Shown here piece after piece: positions 47,001 through 54,160 of a stretch of DNA of 64,000 nucleotides. The stretch spans positions 4,030,001 to 4,094,000 of the forward strand of contig CM040425.1 in the NCBI GenBank assembly GCA_022702705.1, read 5' to 3'. Positions within the stretch are counted from its first letter, which is position 1; each line of letters begins with the position of its first letter. A program made the translations under genes and the position numbers. The stretch is from Papilionanthe hookeriana x Papilionanthe teres. Lineage: Eukaryota > Streptophyta > Magnoliopsida > Asparagales > Orchidaceae. The notes below the pieces were generated by a model. The model saw only the letters and a list, made by a program, of their open reading frames with translations, searched no databases and had not been told where the DNA came from.

Positions 47001-47281
47001 GTCATTAAGTTCGTATTTTGTGCTGGATTTTGTATCTAAGCTCATTTATCTGCCACTATTTCGTGATATTATGTTAACTTGTTTATGTTCTCCAGAAGAA
47101 AGTTTTCAACCAGAAAAGCACTCCAAAGCATGATTTCAAGAAGAAGATACTTCAAGGAATTAAAGAGACTGGAAGCACATTAAAGTGGCATGTAAACAAT
47201 GTCTCAAAGAAAATTAGGAACTGGTGGAAGAGGAGGAAAGCAGGTTCTAACTCTTCAGAGTCTAGCAAAAAGGAGCTCTGA
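10799..47281 (+). CDS. Saposin B-type domain protein, seven exons, giant third intron
   Basis: A spliced gene of 309 codons. Exons are 10799-11026, 11109-11219, 11315-11383, 44793-44924, 46688-46765, 46854-46979 and 47096-47281. Every exon is a whole number of codons, so all introns are phase 0. The protein has an N-terminal hydrophobic signal segment (residues about 8-30), a Lys/Ala/Pro linker, then a Cys-rich domain with Cys 51, 54, 90, 123, 127, 134, 164 and 171, resembling the saposin B fold. A conserved segment with PGEPFVAKP and MEKILKSMEGMPGAP follows, then an Asp-rich stretch (about 229-244), a basic tail with NWWKRRK, and a KKEL end that resembles an ER-retrieval signal. From memory, plants have a conserved protein with this same order and similar exon junctions; its function is not known to me. 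The ATG at 10811 has a better context (A at -3, G at +4) and would remove four residues. An out-of-frame ATG at 10720 could be an upstream start if transcription begins above it. Confidence 0.9.
11109..11219 (+). CDS. Exon 2, followed by a non-canonical GC donor
   Basis: 37 codons from ISEYEVIEIAENVCNLKK to GDKLE. The acceptor is ACTAG. The preferred donor is GAG|GCAAAT, a GC-AG intron of 95 bases. A canonical GT at 11235 would keep the frame and add five residues (ANKII). Confidence 0.85.
11315..11383 (+). CDS. Exon 3, upstream of the 33.4-kb intron
   Basis: 23 codons, LVEQGVEGQCNSECKTIERA then CQE. The acceptor TTCTACAG follows a T-rich tract and the donor is GAG|GTAATA. Read-through into the intron gives a stop after 17 further codons, so failure to splice would remove the last two domain cysteines. 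Confidence 0.9.
11460..14560. other. AT-rich intron sequence, no recognised element
   Basis: Mostly AT-rich, without a long defensible frame. 13680-13790 is GC-richer, with several GGCCGG/ACCGGT words. An imperfect inverted repeat lies at about 14353-14400, with CCAAACC and AAACCGAA on the left and TTTCGGTT and AGTTTGG on the right, of the kind found in plant MITE remnants. Confidence 0.4.
14561..17600 (-). pseudogene. Unassigned degraded coding sequence, minus strand
   Basis: Several minus-strand open runs lie close together: 17254-17524, 16782-17039 and 15952-16221. The run at 16782-17039 is rich in Leu, Glu and Lys and looks able to form a coiled coil (for example VRKLKQHALEED). 17378-17524 contains a Lys/Glu-rich stretch. 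The frames do not join without stops. The likeliest identity is the interior of an old retrotransposon, but no catalytic motif is visible. Confidence 0.3.
17764..18300 (+). mobile_element. Possible LTR with TATA box
   Basis: The segment from TGTAGTGGGC to CTCCTTACA contains TATAAATAGT near 18090 and an AATAAAAA signal near 18235, spaced as in an LTR. The left half repeats AACTCGACC/CAACCGA-like words. No matching second copy or target duplication was found. A similar pyrimidine-rich end (CTCTCCTTACA) occurs near 17410. Confidence 0.35.
18765..19735 (+). pseudogene. LINE copy 1: 5' region and endonuclease remnant, heavily decayed
   Basis: This matches the start of the second LINE at 38625-39660: the block with AGGGTTGCATAAGGTAGTCGAC, the GGCGCC block, and the ORF beginning near 18999 (ATGCGGGCAAAG), which encodes the start of an APE-type endonuclease (KLVHKTNIRI, INILCIQE). 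A second open piece at 19403-19639 corresponds to the middle of the endonuclease. Stops and frameshifts are many. Where copy 2 has C or G, copy 1 often has T or A. Similarity stops abruptly at about 19733, where a minus-strand retroelement starts. Confidence 0.8.
19738..20353 (-). pseudogene. Degraded ORF of a Tat/Ogre-like element
   Basis: The minus strand is readable for about 200 codons across this GC-richer stretch, with one or two frame changes and few stops. The segments include LTFSCNLP, FGSRFDKFEVIL, a Val/Pro/Ala-rich middle, and a Lys/Arg-rich end before PEPEEEVLET. A probable primer-binding site for the same strand lies about 590 bases upstream at 20943-20960, so this would be the first ORF of that element. 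I do not recognise the protein family. Confidence 0.35.
20354..20942. other. Leader region of the Tat/Ogre-like element
   Basis: Noncoding sequence between the primer-binding site and the first ORF. It contains an A18 homopolymer at 20723-20740. Confidence 0.35.
20943..20960 (-). other. Primer-binding site of a minus-strand LTR retrotransposon
   Basis: The plus strand reads TCCCCAGTGGAGTTGCCA, ending in CCA as a tRNA 3' end would. From memory this closely resembles the primer-binding region of Ogre/Tat elements. It marks the LTR to its right and the interior to its left. Confidence 0.5.
20966..22800 (-). mobile_element. LTR of the Tat/Ogre-like element
   Basis: Noncoding sequence to the right of the primer-binding site. 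The LTR end (CA on the minus strand) is placed at about 20966 and the far end is not resolved. Two similar blocks at 21630-21680 and 21730-21770, each with TACGTCGTNC and GACAATCTC/AACAATCTC words, look like an internal duplication. Confidence 0.45.
22801..23312. other. Unassigned sequence
   Basis: Between the Tat/Ogre-like LTR and the solo LTR at 23313. Several CACTGGGGCAGTGCCAC-like dyad words lie near 23048-23065. No gene is seen. Confidence 0.3.
23313..24944 (+). mobile_element. Solo Athila-like LTR with AAAAT target duplication
   Basis: It starts TGTTAAGATT and ends ACTTGTTACA, flanked by AAAAT at 23308-23312 and 24945-24949. It shares the family landmarks: GATGATATTGCACTTTAAAG near 23345, the TCCATGAAATCTGAGTA block near 24105, and CCCTGTGGGATCGATATC near 24830 followed by the TATTACTTGA block. 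The GC-rich island at about 23537-23642 is made of GCCGACGGCGA and GGCCGCCGACAA words, unlike those of the other LTRs. A short open frame over the island is an artefact of its composition. Confidence 0.88.
24950..26800. mobile_element. Probable LTR or flank of a non-autonomous retroelement, rich in GCGACGCT-like words
   Basis: Across 25200-26600 short GC-rich words recur in AT-rich sequence: GTTGCGCTGCGC, GCGCTTGG, GATGCTGCGACGCC, GTGGCGCTGAGGCGTCAC, GCTACGACGCT. A related block lies at 28020-28360. The two flank a minus-strand coding remnant at 27120-27900, so they may be the two sides of one element. LTR termini were not found. Confidence 0.4.
27120..27900 (-). pseudogene. 'Putative plant transposon protein' domain remnant
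   Basis: The minus strand encodes a degraded domain with YVKEKMVFFDRVVNNNIYEL, a middle containing LEGLDFNEVI, then HSFISVRLLSSSPVSKVTRD and AALNYV. This matches my memory of the domain found in the extra ORF of plant Tat/Athila elements, and it parallels the remnants at 53212-53935 and 54161-54952 (HYFISARLLP, SKVTKE). Several stops interrupt it. No gag or pol is nearby, so the element is likely non-autonomous or heavily deleted. Confidence 0.6.
28020..28360. repeat. Block of CACCGTGGTG-type dyad words
   Basis: At least seven GC-rich near-palindromes occur in about 340 bases, including GCACCGTGGTGCTG, CACCATGGTACC, GCACCACGGTGCTAGG and GGCGCCGTAGTGC. It is probably the partner of the block at 25200-26600. 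Confidence 0.55.
28361..28943. other. Unassigned sequence before the tandem units
   Basis: Partly AT-rich; 28770-28850 is nearly pure A/T. No gene or repeat boundary was identified. Confidence 0.3.
29434..31317 (+). mobile_element. Athila-like LTR in tandem unit 1
   Basis: Begins TGATATACCTAAAATATATA and ends GAGATCA just before the primer-binding region. The GC-rich island at 29616-29706 has four CTAAGCGCC-type words. GCGCCAAA is at 29787-29794. The end blocks (GGGGTCGATATTTCGGAGC, TATTACTTGATAATGATACG) are near 31085-31142. 1884 bases. Confidence 0.85.
31324..31340 (+). other. Primer-binding site, tRNA-Asp type
   Basis: TGGCGCCATTGCC immediately follows the LTR. Athila-type elements typically use tRNA-Asp with a TGGCGCCGTTGCC site (recalled knowledge). 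The equivalent in unit 2 starts at 35843 and is more damaged. Confidence 0.65.
31604..32690 (+). pseudogene. Athila-type gag, unit 1, with several stops
   Basis: The frame runs from MTNQIVEIYYELRSLRDYAN through KPAIIQMVSNN, APTEDPNLHL, a core with SLAHESIR and THKFLAKCFS, the TFCNGLAGSRRSIMNV region and an Asn-rich end (NNKSNNPYSNYYNPSW). These are typical of Athila gag. In-frame stops interrupt it, several at places where the family has Gln or Trp (a CAG, CAA or TGG codon changed by one transition). The same stops occur in unit 2, so the gag was dead before the duplication. Confidence 0.8.
33225..33440 (+). pseudogene. Retroviral-type protease remnant, unit 1
   Basis: Encodes KDPGSFTVPCAIGDKFLG after one frame shift, then LGANINFMSLSIFKRPG and the region before VTLQLTDRSITYPK. 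In the related element at 58798-59325 the active-site region reads DLGASINLMP; here the Asp is replaced (RYLGANINFM), so it could not be active. The sequence stops at the join to the next leader. Confidence 0.8.
33942..35836 (+). mobile_element. Athila-like LTR in tandem unit 2
   Basis: The first base of the expected TG is changed (CGATATACC). Ends GAGCTCA before the primer-binding region. The GC-rich island is at 34124-34212 and GCGCCAAA at 34297-34304. 1895 bases. Confidence 0.8.
36125..37200 (+). pseudogene. Athila-type gag, unit 2
   Basis: Collinear with the unit 1 gag and sharing at least four of its stops (after SNN, after YED, after MNFS, after NQQ), with additional indels of its own, for example near 36380-36415. 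Confidence 0.8.
37755..37970 (+). pseudogene. Protease remnant, unit 2
   Basis: Same content and same truncation point as in unit 1, including the stop after KRVV. Confidence 0.8.
37973..38133 (+). repeat. Third, partial copy of the leader segment
   Basis: Matches the first about 160 bases of the leaders at 28944 and 33452 (GGGTTTGACGGTAGCGAAGA), then stops at CCCTATACTATC where unrelated sequence begins. Confidence 0.85.
38134..38624. other. Unassigned AT-rich sequence
   Basis: Begins with a short direct repeat (two CATGCAACTATTCAT-like units near 38140-38175). From its style (TTAGCGGAAGATTA near 38465) it could be an LTR end of another Ty3 element, but I found no partner. Confidence 0.3.
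38892..39880 (+). pseudogene. LINE endonuclease domain, copy 2
   Basis: The open frame 38892-39170 encodes the APE-type N-terminus: RIESWHIGTLNGKLMELDDI, INILCIQETKWVG, KIWYSGKSRTRNVGVII. The QETKW block holds the conserved Glu of the endonuclease. Downstream pieces are broken by stops and frameshifts. Confidence 0.85.
39881..41660 (+). mobile_element. Solo Athila-like LTR inside the LINE, GTGGT target duplication
   Basis: Begins TGATACACCTAAAATATATA and ends TATCGGGGATCC. The flanks are GTGGT at 39876-39880 and GTGGT at 41661-41665, and joining the LINE across it restores its Trp-Trp-Trp-Asn reading. The equivalent of the GC island is eroded (near 40060-40100), but TTTGGCGC is present at 40125-40132. 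It inserted after the LINE. Confidence 0.9.
41661..42526 (+). pseudogene. LINE C-terminal region, copy 2
   Basis: Contains the region after the RT core (GTKTEYMECNFS, FRYLGSIVQSDGDID) and the open stretch 42194-42526 with MRMIRWMSGFTLRDK, RLRWFGHIKRR and GRGRPRKTW, typical of plant LINE ORF2 ends. Several stops lie between 41950 and 42190. Confidence 0.88.
42563..44790. other. Distal part of intron 3
   Basis: AT-rich sequence without a recognised element. 42840-43080 is GC-richer, with a short plus-strand open run (42855-43052) lacking a known domain. The last 150 bases are T-rich, as expected before an acceptor. Confidence 0.4.
44793..44924 (+). CDS. Exon 4: second half of the Cys-rich domain
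   Basis: 44 codons beginning IMGYSDTDVAEF and ending AKAPPVPK, with Cys 164 and 171. Its acceptor closes the 33.4-kb intron. The donor is AAG|GTAGGC. The intron after it, 44925-46687, is AT-rich with no recognised element. Confidence 0.9.
44925..46687 (+). other. Intron 4 of the saposin-type gene, 1763 bases
   Basis: AT-rich. Two similar segments near 45060-45130 and 45180-45260 (GAGATGCAAAATATACT / GAGATGCAAAGCATACT, then TGTTTGTTGATG / TGTCTGCTGATG) look like a local duplication of about 120 bases. No gene seen. Confidence 0.6.
46688..46765 (+). CDS. Exon 5: PGEPFVAKP segment
   Basis: 26 codons, GRVPGEPFVAKP to KILKSME. Acceptor TCTACAG, donor GAG|GTAGTT. Confidence 0.9.
46854..46979 (+). 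CDS. Exon 6: GMPGAP segment and Asp-rich stretch
   Basis: 42 codons. It holds MKMYSREDLM and a run of GAT codons that makes an Asp-rich acidic patch and is a potential trinucleotide microsatellite in coding sequence. The donor is TTG|GTATGA. Confidence 0.9.
47096..47281 (+). CDS. Exon 7: basic C-terminus ending in KKEL
   Basis: 61 codons plus TGA at 47279-47281. Lys/Arg-rich, with WWKRRK and a Ser-rich stretch before the KKEL end. Acceptor TTCTCCAG. Confidence 0.9.
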   Translation, partial: KKVFNQKSTPKHDFKKKILQGIKETGSTLKWHVNNVSKKIRNWWKRRKAGSNSSESSKKEL

Positions 47282-48014
47282 ATTTAGGCAAGGTTATTGT
47301 GATGAACAAACTATCTCCTTAATGTGATTTTTTTATCTTTATCCTTATTTTTATTTTTATTTTTATTTTTATCAACATTTGACTAACCTACACATAAAAA
47401 CATGAGGCTTTGTCCTTTTGTTTTTAACATTTTTGCGAATGATGGGTGGTACTAAATTATTCTAAGGATTCAAGTCTTTTTCACATAATTTCTAAGTTTC
47501 TTGGATAATTCCAGCTATCTAGCTCGAAGCACTCGCTCTGGTTAGATAATAGGAATATGAGCATAGTGATTAGCCTATGTGAGATAATGTGAAGATGACT
47601 TGATATCTGCATATGCTTTATTAATAGAGGTTCTCCACCAATTTAATATAGCAGTTTTTAGCATATCTTGAAACTGTCATATAAAGTTATCATACCCCAT
47701 AATTGACAAATGTATTGAAATGTATTGATTTTATTTAATCAGTTGTTTGAGCCCTTGAAATCTTGCTCTGAATCCAAGTATTTAGATGAAAAAGTTGTTT
47801 GTATCCTTTACGATTAACTTTTATTTGTAATATAATATTGTTGCCATATGATGTTCTCTTTTTGGCTGATTCAAAATAGTGATTGTTGCATTTTAGAACA
47901 TTTTTATGGCAATAGACATTTTTATTTCGTTGGCTGGATGAATCTCTTATTTTCACAATTTAAAAGTAACAAATGAGATATAAGATTATGTGAAAGGGAA
48001 AATTTTAGTACTGT
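47282..48014 (+). other. 3' UTR and flank of the saposin-type gene
   Basis: AT-rich. A (ATTTTT)n tract lies at 47345-47371. No perfect AATAAA was found close to the stop, so the polyadenylation site is unplaced. Confidence 0.5.
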
Positions 48015-50204
48015 CTTGAAATAATTTCACTAATGTGAGTCTTGATTCCAGGTTTCAGTTTCTATCAAATGAATAAATCATTGGCATATTTGATTTCTAA
48101 TTTTTTGATTTTTTATAATTATTTTTTTAGAATAATTACATAATTCGGTGAAAATTTATCAATTTCAATTTGAGCATTTTTCCTAACCTTGAAAAAGTTA
48201 AGAAATGTCTCCAAAGATGGAAGGAATGATTCCTGTGAATTTTGTAATTTTTGGTTTCATAATTAATTTTTAATAATTAAATTACTCTATAAAGTAATTA
48301 ATTAATTAAAAATTAAATATAACTTATTCATTTTCAAATTTTTTTTTTATTTTCCCCTTGCTCTATTGAGTTCAAGGATATTTTTGTTTTATTTTTGTAA
48401 TTTTTCTATGTTATGTATTTTTGAAGATATTAGGAATTTTTTGGATTTATTTAAAAGAAAAATCTTTATTTTCCTATTAATCCAGTGGGGCACCAGCCAT
48501 CCTAAATTCCCTTAAAGGGCTATGCGGCGCGTTTCAATTGGTGAAACTTTACACGCGAGTGCTGAGGTGGCCTACAGTTTAGTTGGTTTCGTATGGACGG
48601 ATCAATGATACATCCAGATCAAGGCCACCTATTCTTGATAGACGAAAATGGACAACATCAGTTCATCATCCTCATGGGACGATTAACCGCGAGCTATTCG
48701 TGTTTAATCCGCAAGATCTCTCTAGATCCATGATCAAATGTCATGATTTTTCCTTCTAAAGTTGAACACATCCATAAAATTACTTAGACATAGTGTAATA
48801 GTTTTCTTCATAAAGGTCTAAACTCGAGCCTAATTTTAAGGTTAACGACACATACCTGGTCTCAAGAGATGTAGCCTCGATTGAATTTTACGTAAACGTT
48901 TGCTTTGTCCTAATGAAGTTTGTTCTTAGCTCAATTTGAAGCAAAATTGGGGCGGGGTATATCCTTGATGAAATGGTGGTTCAGTTTCACCTTGGAGTAG
49001 GTTATAGACCTTGGGGTGGCTTGATTTCGATTGTGAAAGTATCGTGGATATCTTAGAAAGCTTTTAGGATGCTTGTTTAAAGATTTGATAGGGTTTGTGT
49101 CAACGCGAAATGTTGTCCTGGTTTTCGGGTATGAAATTGGGATTCTCTAATGGATTTCGAAGGCTAAAACTACGGGGGATCAATTGCTTAGGAGGTAGGG
49201 AGTAAATTTGTTGTAGGATTTGACAAGGTTTGGGCCTTCTCTGTCGAGTCAGCTGCCTCTCTTGAGCTCTCAGGTTAGAGGCTTAAATAGCCATTAGAGG
49301 CCATGGAGCTCATGGGGAAGCTTAGAATTGATTGGCAGATGGGCGGTGGTTACTTAGAAGATCCCAGAGGATAGTTTCGGCCATGGATTAGTTAAGCATT
49401 GGCCTTCCCTATGGTGTACTCATCATGCGTCCAAGCATGGTGAAGAGGTTGGCTAGGGCAGGCTTGGCTTCTCATTGGAGAGATGGGAGGTGGATGAGGG
49501 ACTCAGAAGTGAGCTGGTTTGACTAGTCCTACCATGGTCCAAGAAGATGAGGTGTGGAGGCCAAGTGGGATACCATGTGGTCTTCCACTCATTAATAGCT
49601 TGGGCCAAGTCAAGCATAATGGTCCAAAAGGGTTTTCATGTCATAATGGGTTCTATTGCGTCATGGATAACCCAATAGAAATGGGCCATGGATGGGCTCT
49701 AACTTGGGCTTGGGCTTCAAGGAAAAGCCTCAGGCTTTAGGCTTTATGCTATGGTTTTAGGGTTTAACCCTAGGCCTAAGGGTCCAAAATTAACCCTTGT
49801 AATTAATTAACCAATTAATTAATTAAGAGGTGAATAGGTGGATCACATGATCGTGGATGGATCATGGTAGTTAAGAATTGACCATTTGAAAATGGGTTGA
49901 CCATTGTTGATCAACATGGTGACCATAGGGTTCAATATTGACCAGATGGTCAATGTGGTGACCATAGGATCCAGTCAGGGTAACTAAGTCAATTTTGGCC
50001 CAAATTAGGGTTTGTTATGGTTGGTTTAATCAATCTAGGGTATCACCAAGATTTGAGATCAAATGGAGTCACGTTGGGTTTTGATTTAATTTTTAGGGTT
50101 TAGGGACTTAAAGCATGGCTTGATAGGATCCAAAAGGCCATGATCCTAGTTTAGGATCATTAGTAAAGTAGGTAGAGTCAGGCCTCACAAAAGTGAGGTC
50201 AACA
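48015..50204 (-). mobile_element. Second TTGAC-rich LTR, opposite orientation
   Basis: The reverse complement of the family at 51-3290, shortened by about 1 kb. It starts on the minus strand at 50204 with TGTTGACCTCACTTTTGTGA. TTGACC words are dense at 49860-50204. The right-hand matching landmarks are the TTAATTAATTAA block near 48265-48315 and CGAAAATGGACA near 48644. The far boundary near 48015 is approximate. A plus-strand open run at 49519-49740 has no recognised domain. Confidence 0.6.
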
Positions 50205-50213
50205 GGGACCGAG

Positions 50214-51878
50214 TGGATCAACCTTTACAGAACATTCAACTAAAACTTTTTAAAATAATATTCAAAAGATAGTTTCAGTTAGTTTCACAATAAGATTAAT
50301 TTTAATAATTAGGCAGTCACCCTGTACACACAAGTAAACGTATAACTCAAGTAATACATGACTCTAGTGGAGTCATGGTTATCGATCCCACGAGGAAGGT
50401 TGTAACTTATCAAATTACAACAAAGATTTGAAATTCAATACTAAATTCATAATGCAAATTCAAGTACTATTTAAGTTGCTAGTGTAAATATAATTAAACT
50501 AAATTAACTACAATCACTTTCTAAACTTCTAAGCAATACTAATTAACACACACTAAGTTTTGTATTGAAAGGTTCAAATATGAAAAAATATTTTTCCTCC
50601 TGCAATGTATCTATGATGAGTGATTGATATAGATTGATAGTAATTTTTATTGTGCCAAATAGGAGCATTAATATTCTTTACCCTCGTCAGAATGCCCCTC
50701 TTCTAAGAATGAAAATAACATTGTCAAATTCTAGACTTAGTCACTAAATCCAAGGTTAGGCTGGGAAGCTACCGACTCGTTCTTCAGAGCTCCCACTTCC
50801 CTTCGCCTGAAAGCTAACCCTAATTTTAGTTACCAAACTTTAGGACCAAATTGGGGATTTCATCCTGTCACTCTAAAATCTCTAATTCGATGCCCATCAA
50901 ACCATATTTTTCTATTTATTTGCACCTAATTCCCATGAACTACTCACTTTATTTATAGACATTGAATTGATTTTCCACTATTGTTGTAGAACACTTAGTT
51001 TATTCGAATTGGATGTTTCACAATAAATTTTAACAATTCAATTGGCCAGATCGAAAAGTAAATGAAGTTCAAAGTAAAAAAACCATCACAATTTCTTAAC
51101 ATTTTTATGGCATATCAAATATACATCAACACTTCACCACATCACATTGCAAGAAGAAAGACAAAGAAACATACTCAGAATTCATGAGGAAGATACAACA
51201 CAACATGGATTATATATATAAAAGCAAAGTCATACAAACCACAAAAGTAAATACAACTTATCTCACTTTCTTCCCCAAGCAAATCCCTTGAAGTTCCTTT
51301 GAATCCTTTTCTCTCTTCTCTTCAACACTTAACTCTCTATTTAGAATAATAAGGAAGAAGCAAACTCTCAATTTCCTCCTCCTACACACTTTAGAGAAGA
51401 ATCCCTCATAAAACAACACTTAACACACACTCTCTACAAACCCTAACACTATCTTCACTCCTCACTTCTTTTCCACACTACCCCCCTCAAAGTGGCGTCC
51501 ATAACTGTCTAAAATAGTTTAGAAATGAATTTCTCAAGAGTTTCCTCAAGCAACTCTTCATAAAGCATCCAAATACATTGAATTTGATTCCACCGATTTT
51601 AGGCACCATCGACCACTGGATAGTGGCGCCGACAAGTCGTAGCCGCCTTTTAATTTCAATACTCTCTGGAATTGGGCACCGGCGGCGCCAGAAAGCCTTT
51701 TTCTCTAATTTTGCCTCTTTTTACTCCTAATCCGTTCCTTTTTGCTTTCTTTTACTCCAATCACCTAAACTCATCATACCTGCAGCAAAACATGAAGAAT
51801 ACCTTCCTTTAAAGTGCAATATCACAAAAAATGAGTATAAATTGTATAGCAACAACCTAACTTATTTTTGGTGTATCA
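50214..51878 (-). mobile_element. 3' LTR of the Athila-like element
   Basis: 1665 bases, starting TGATACACCAAAAATAAG on the minus strand at 51878. It matches the 5' LTR at about 91 percent in a 165-base sample by eye. The last about 40 bases at the left end do not match the 5' LTR, although the total length is close. GC-rich island at about 51600-51695. Confidence 0.85.
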
Positions 51879-51893
51879 AAATCCCCCAAACTT
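51879..51893 (-). other. Polypurine tract
   Basis: The minus strand reads AAGTTTGGGGGATTT directly before the TG of the 3' LTR, the normal position of the plus-strand primer. Confidence 0.75.
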
Positions 51894-52285
51894 AACTATT
51901 ACTTGTCCTCAAGTAATCCTTTTACTACATAAAAATATAACTTAAAGTAGTGAACTTTTCACTTATAGAATACTATGATTTTTTATTCACATGAATATAA
52001 TAGTAAGATTCTTAGAAAGAAATTCAGTAACTCAGGTTAAAACTATAGGTATAAGAACGTTCAGTAGTCAAGTCTAGGAGTTCTAGTTTTCTATTTTTTT
52101 CAAGATGACCATACTTTGTCACATTAAGGGTGCCTTGAAAGACTTATATGAAAGAGAAATTCATGCAAACTCTATTAGAACATAGGCTAATACTTTAAAT
52201 ATAAATTCAGAAATGTAACAAAGTTTTCCCTTTAAGTTGATTCAAGTGAAGCCAATTTTTGATTAGGCATCTCTTCATGTTTCTC

Positions 52286-52340
<55 letters not shown>

Positions 52341-53205
52341 GTATTATTTGGGATTGTTTTTTAATCCTTTTTTTTCTTCTTTTTTTGTTTTTCTCTTTTT
52401 TTTTCTTGTGATGATTACTATATCTGGATAGCCTTTAATAGCTTCACTCTCCTCTTCCTAAAGTTGAAACCTGAAACACCTCCTTACTTTATAAATATAT
52501 ATTAGCTTTACAATTTATCATAAAGTCACAATCCTTTCTTCATACATAGTTCTTTAAGTCTCTTAACATTTCAAAAATACAATTTTCTTTACTTTAAATA
52601 GTCAACTATAGTCCAATTCTCTTATACTAAATATCTCAAATCTTATAAAATTAACCTTCATTACTAAATACTTTCATTCAAATCCACCATAATATTTAGA
52701 TGAAATAAAAAAGTTTAGTTATCTCAAGTTAGGTTTAACTACTAAAAGTAATGCTAATAATTTTTGAAATTATATTAATTGAGAACAAATAAGAGTAACC
52801 TTTTTACCCTCCCCCAAACTTAAGCTTTTCATCACATATAAATTTGCAAAGGTGGAGAGTAAAAGGAAACTACCTTTTTGTGCTGGGATTTTGAAATCTT
52901 CTGAAGCTATGCTCGTATTAATCAATAAATTAATCTAGGAAGCATGAAACAATTAGAAGCAGTAATATATATAACATTAAAAATATACTAGGGTGAAGAA
53001 ATATTAAACACTTAAACATCAAACATCCAACATAACATTACAATCTTAATCCAAACTACTAAACCACGAACACAGAGTTCATTACATTTTCTCTATTTTA
53101 TTTAACATAAACACATCAACAAATTACATAAATCATAGAACAACAAACAACAACACAACAAAGTACTACAACAAAAAAAAAAGAAAAAGAAAATCATAAA
53201 GACAC
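51894..53205 (-). other. Noncoding 3' interior of the Athila-like element
   Basis: AT-rich spacer between the extra ORF and the polypurine tract. It contains an (AT)n microsatellite at 52289-52327 extending imperfectly to about 52340, and T-rich runs at 52360-52410. Confidence 0.6.
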
Positions 53206-53211
53206 ACAACA

Positions 53212-53935
53212 CTACCAATCATCATCACCACCTTCTTCAGCCTCTTCTGCATGATCACGTCGGTATGTAACATAGCTAGAGCAGGTAGGAAATATCACTC
53301 CAGTGTCTCTACTCATAAATCTGACCTGAGTATCATCGTAGGCTATATCGTAATCAACTCTCCTCCTCATATAATCTTCATTCAAATCACTTCTAGCCTC
53401 AAAGTCATCCATCCTGCTATGGAGTCCATTTATACTAGCACTTTGAATCCTCAACTGCTCCATAACCTTAGATAATGTAGGTGGCTCAGAAGTAGATGGT
53501 ATATCTTGGTTGGTAGTAGGAATATCAATACTCCTACTTTCTCCTCTCCCTACCACATGAGACTCATAAGTACGAATAATAGTCTGGGTAATAGGTCTCA
53601 GTGGTATGGCTAATTTTTCAGAACTATCAAAGTCAACTCCAGACTGTGCACATAGTGAATGAATCAAGGCAGGATGTCCTAATCGACCAGTGGTTTTCCC
53701 TCTAGAAATAGTCTAGATATTCTTGAAAAAAATCAATCAAATATTAATCCGTTTTATAGTCTGAATACAATAATTGAGAATTTCTCAGTCTCTAGTCACT
53801 TCACTGTGATGATAAGATGGTAGTAGTCTTGCAGAAATGAAATAGTGCTATGCTTTAGAAGCTACATATAACTTGAAAGCAGGGAAATTAGTCATATGTT
53901 TTTACTTTGCTTTCCATTCCCCTCTTTCATCAGTA
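53212..53935 (-). pseudogene. Extra ORF ('putative plant transposon protein'), copy A
   Basis: The C-terminal 151 codons (53212-53667) are open, and upstream sequence extends the domain with stops: HYFISARLLP, SEVTRD, ILNYCIQT, GRLGHPALIHSLCAQSGVDF, then SEKLAIPLRPI. The tail has a Leu-rich heptad-like stretch (LSKVMEQLRIQSASINGLHS) and an acidic end. This domain lies after integrase in many Athila/Tat elements and its role is unknown. It is a diverged tandem duplicate of copy B. Confidence 0.75.
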
Positions 53936-54160
53936 AGCAACGTAATCACATTTTCATATTAGGTTCTCTCATATTAAAGTTTTAATATTCACAAAACCTC
54001 ACCCTCTGTAACTGATAAAAATCATTAATGCTGAAAACTACACACAAACACAGAATCCAAGCATAATAAGTCCAAACATAAACTACAAAGTAAATCAAGA
54101 CAACACTAAGCACACTAAAGCATAATAGAAATACAAAATACTAAATATAAAGCAGAGTCA

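Noticed and set aside
53251..53475. Plus-strand frame opposite extra ORF copy A
   Set aside because: Shadow of the longer minus-strand frame, which has a recognised domain.
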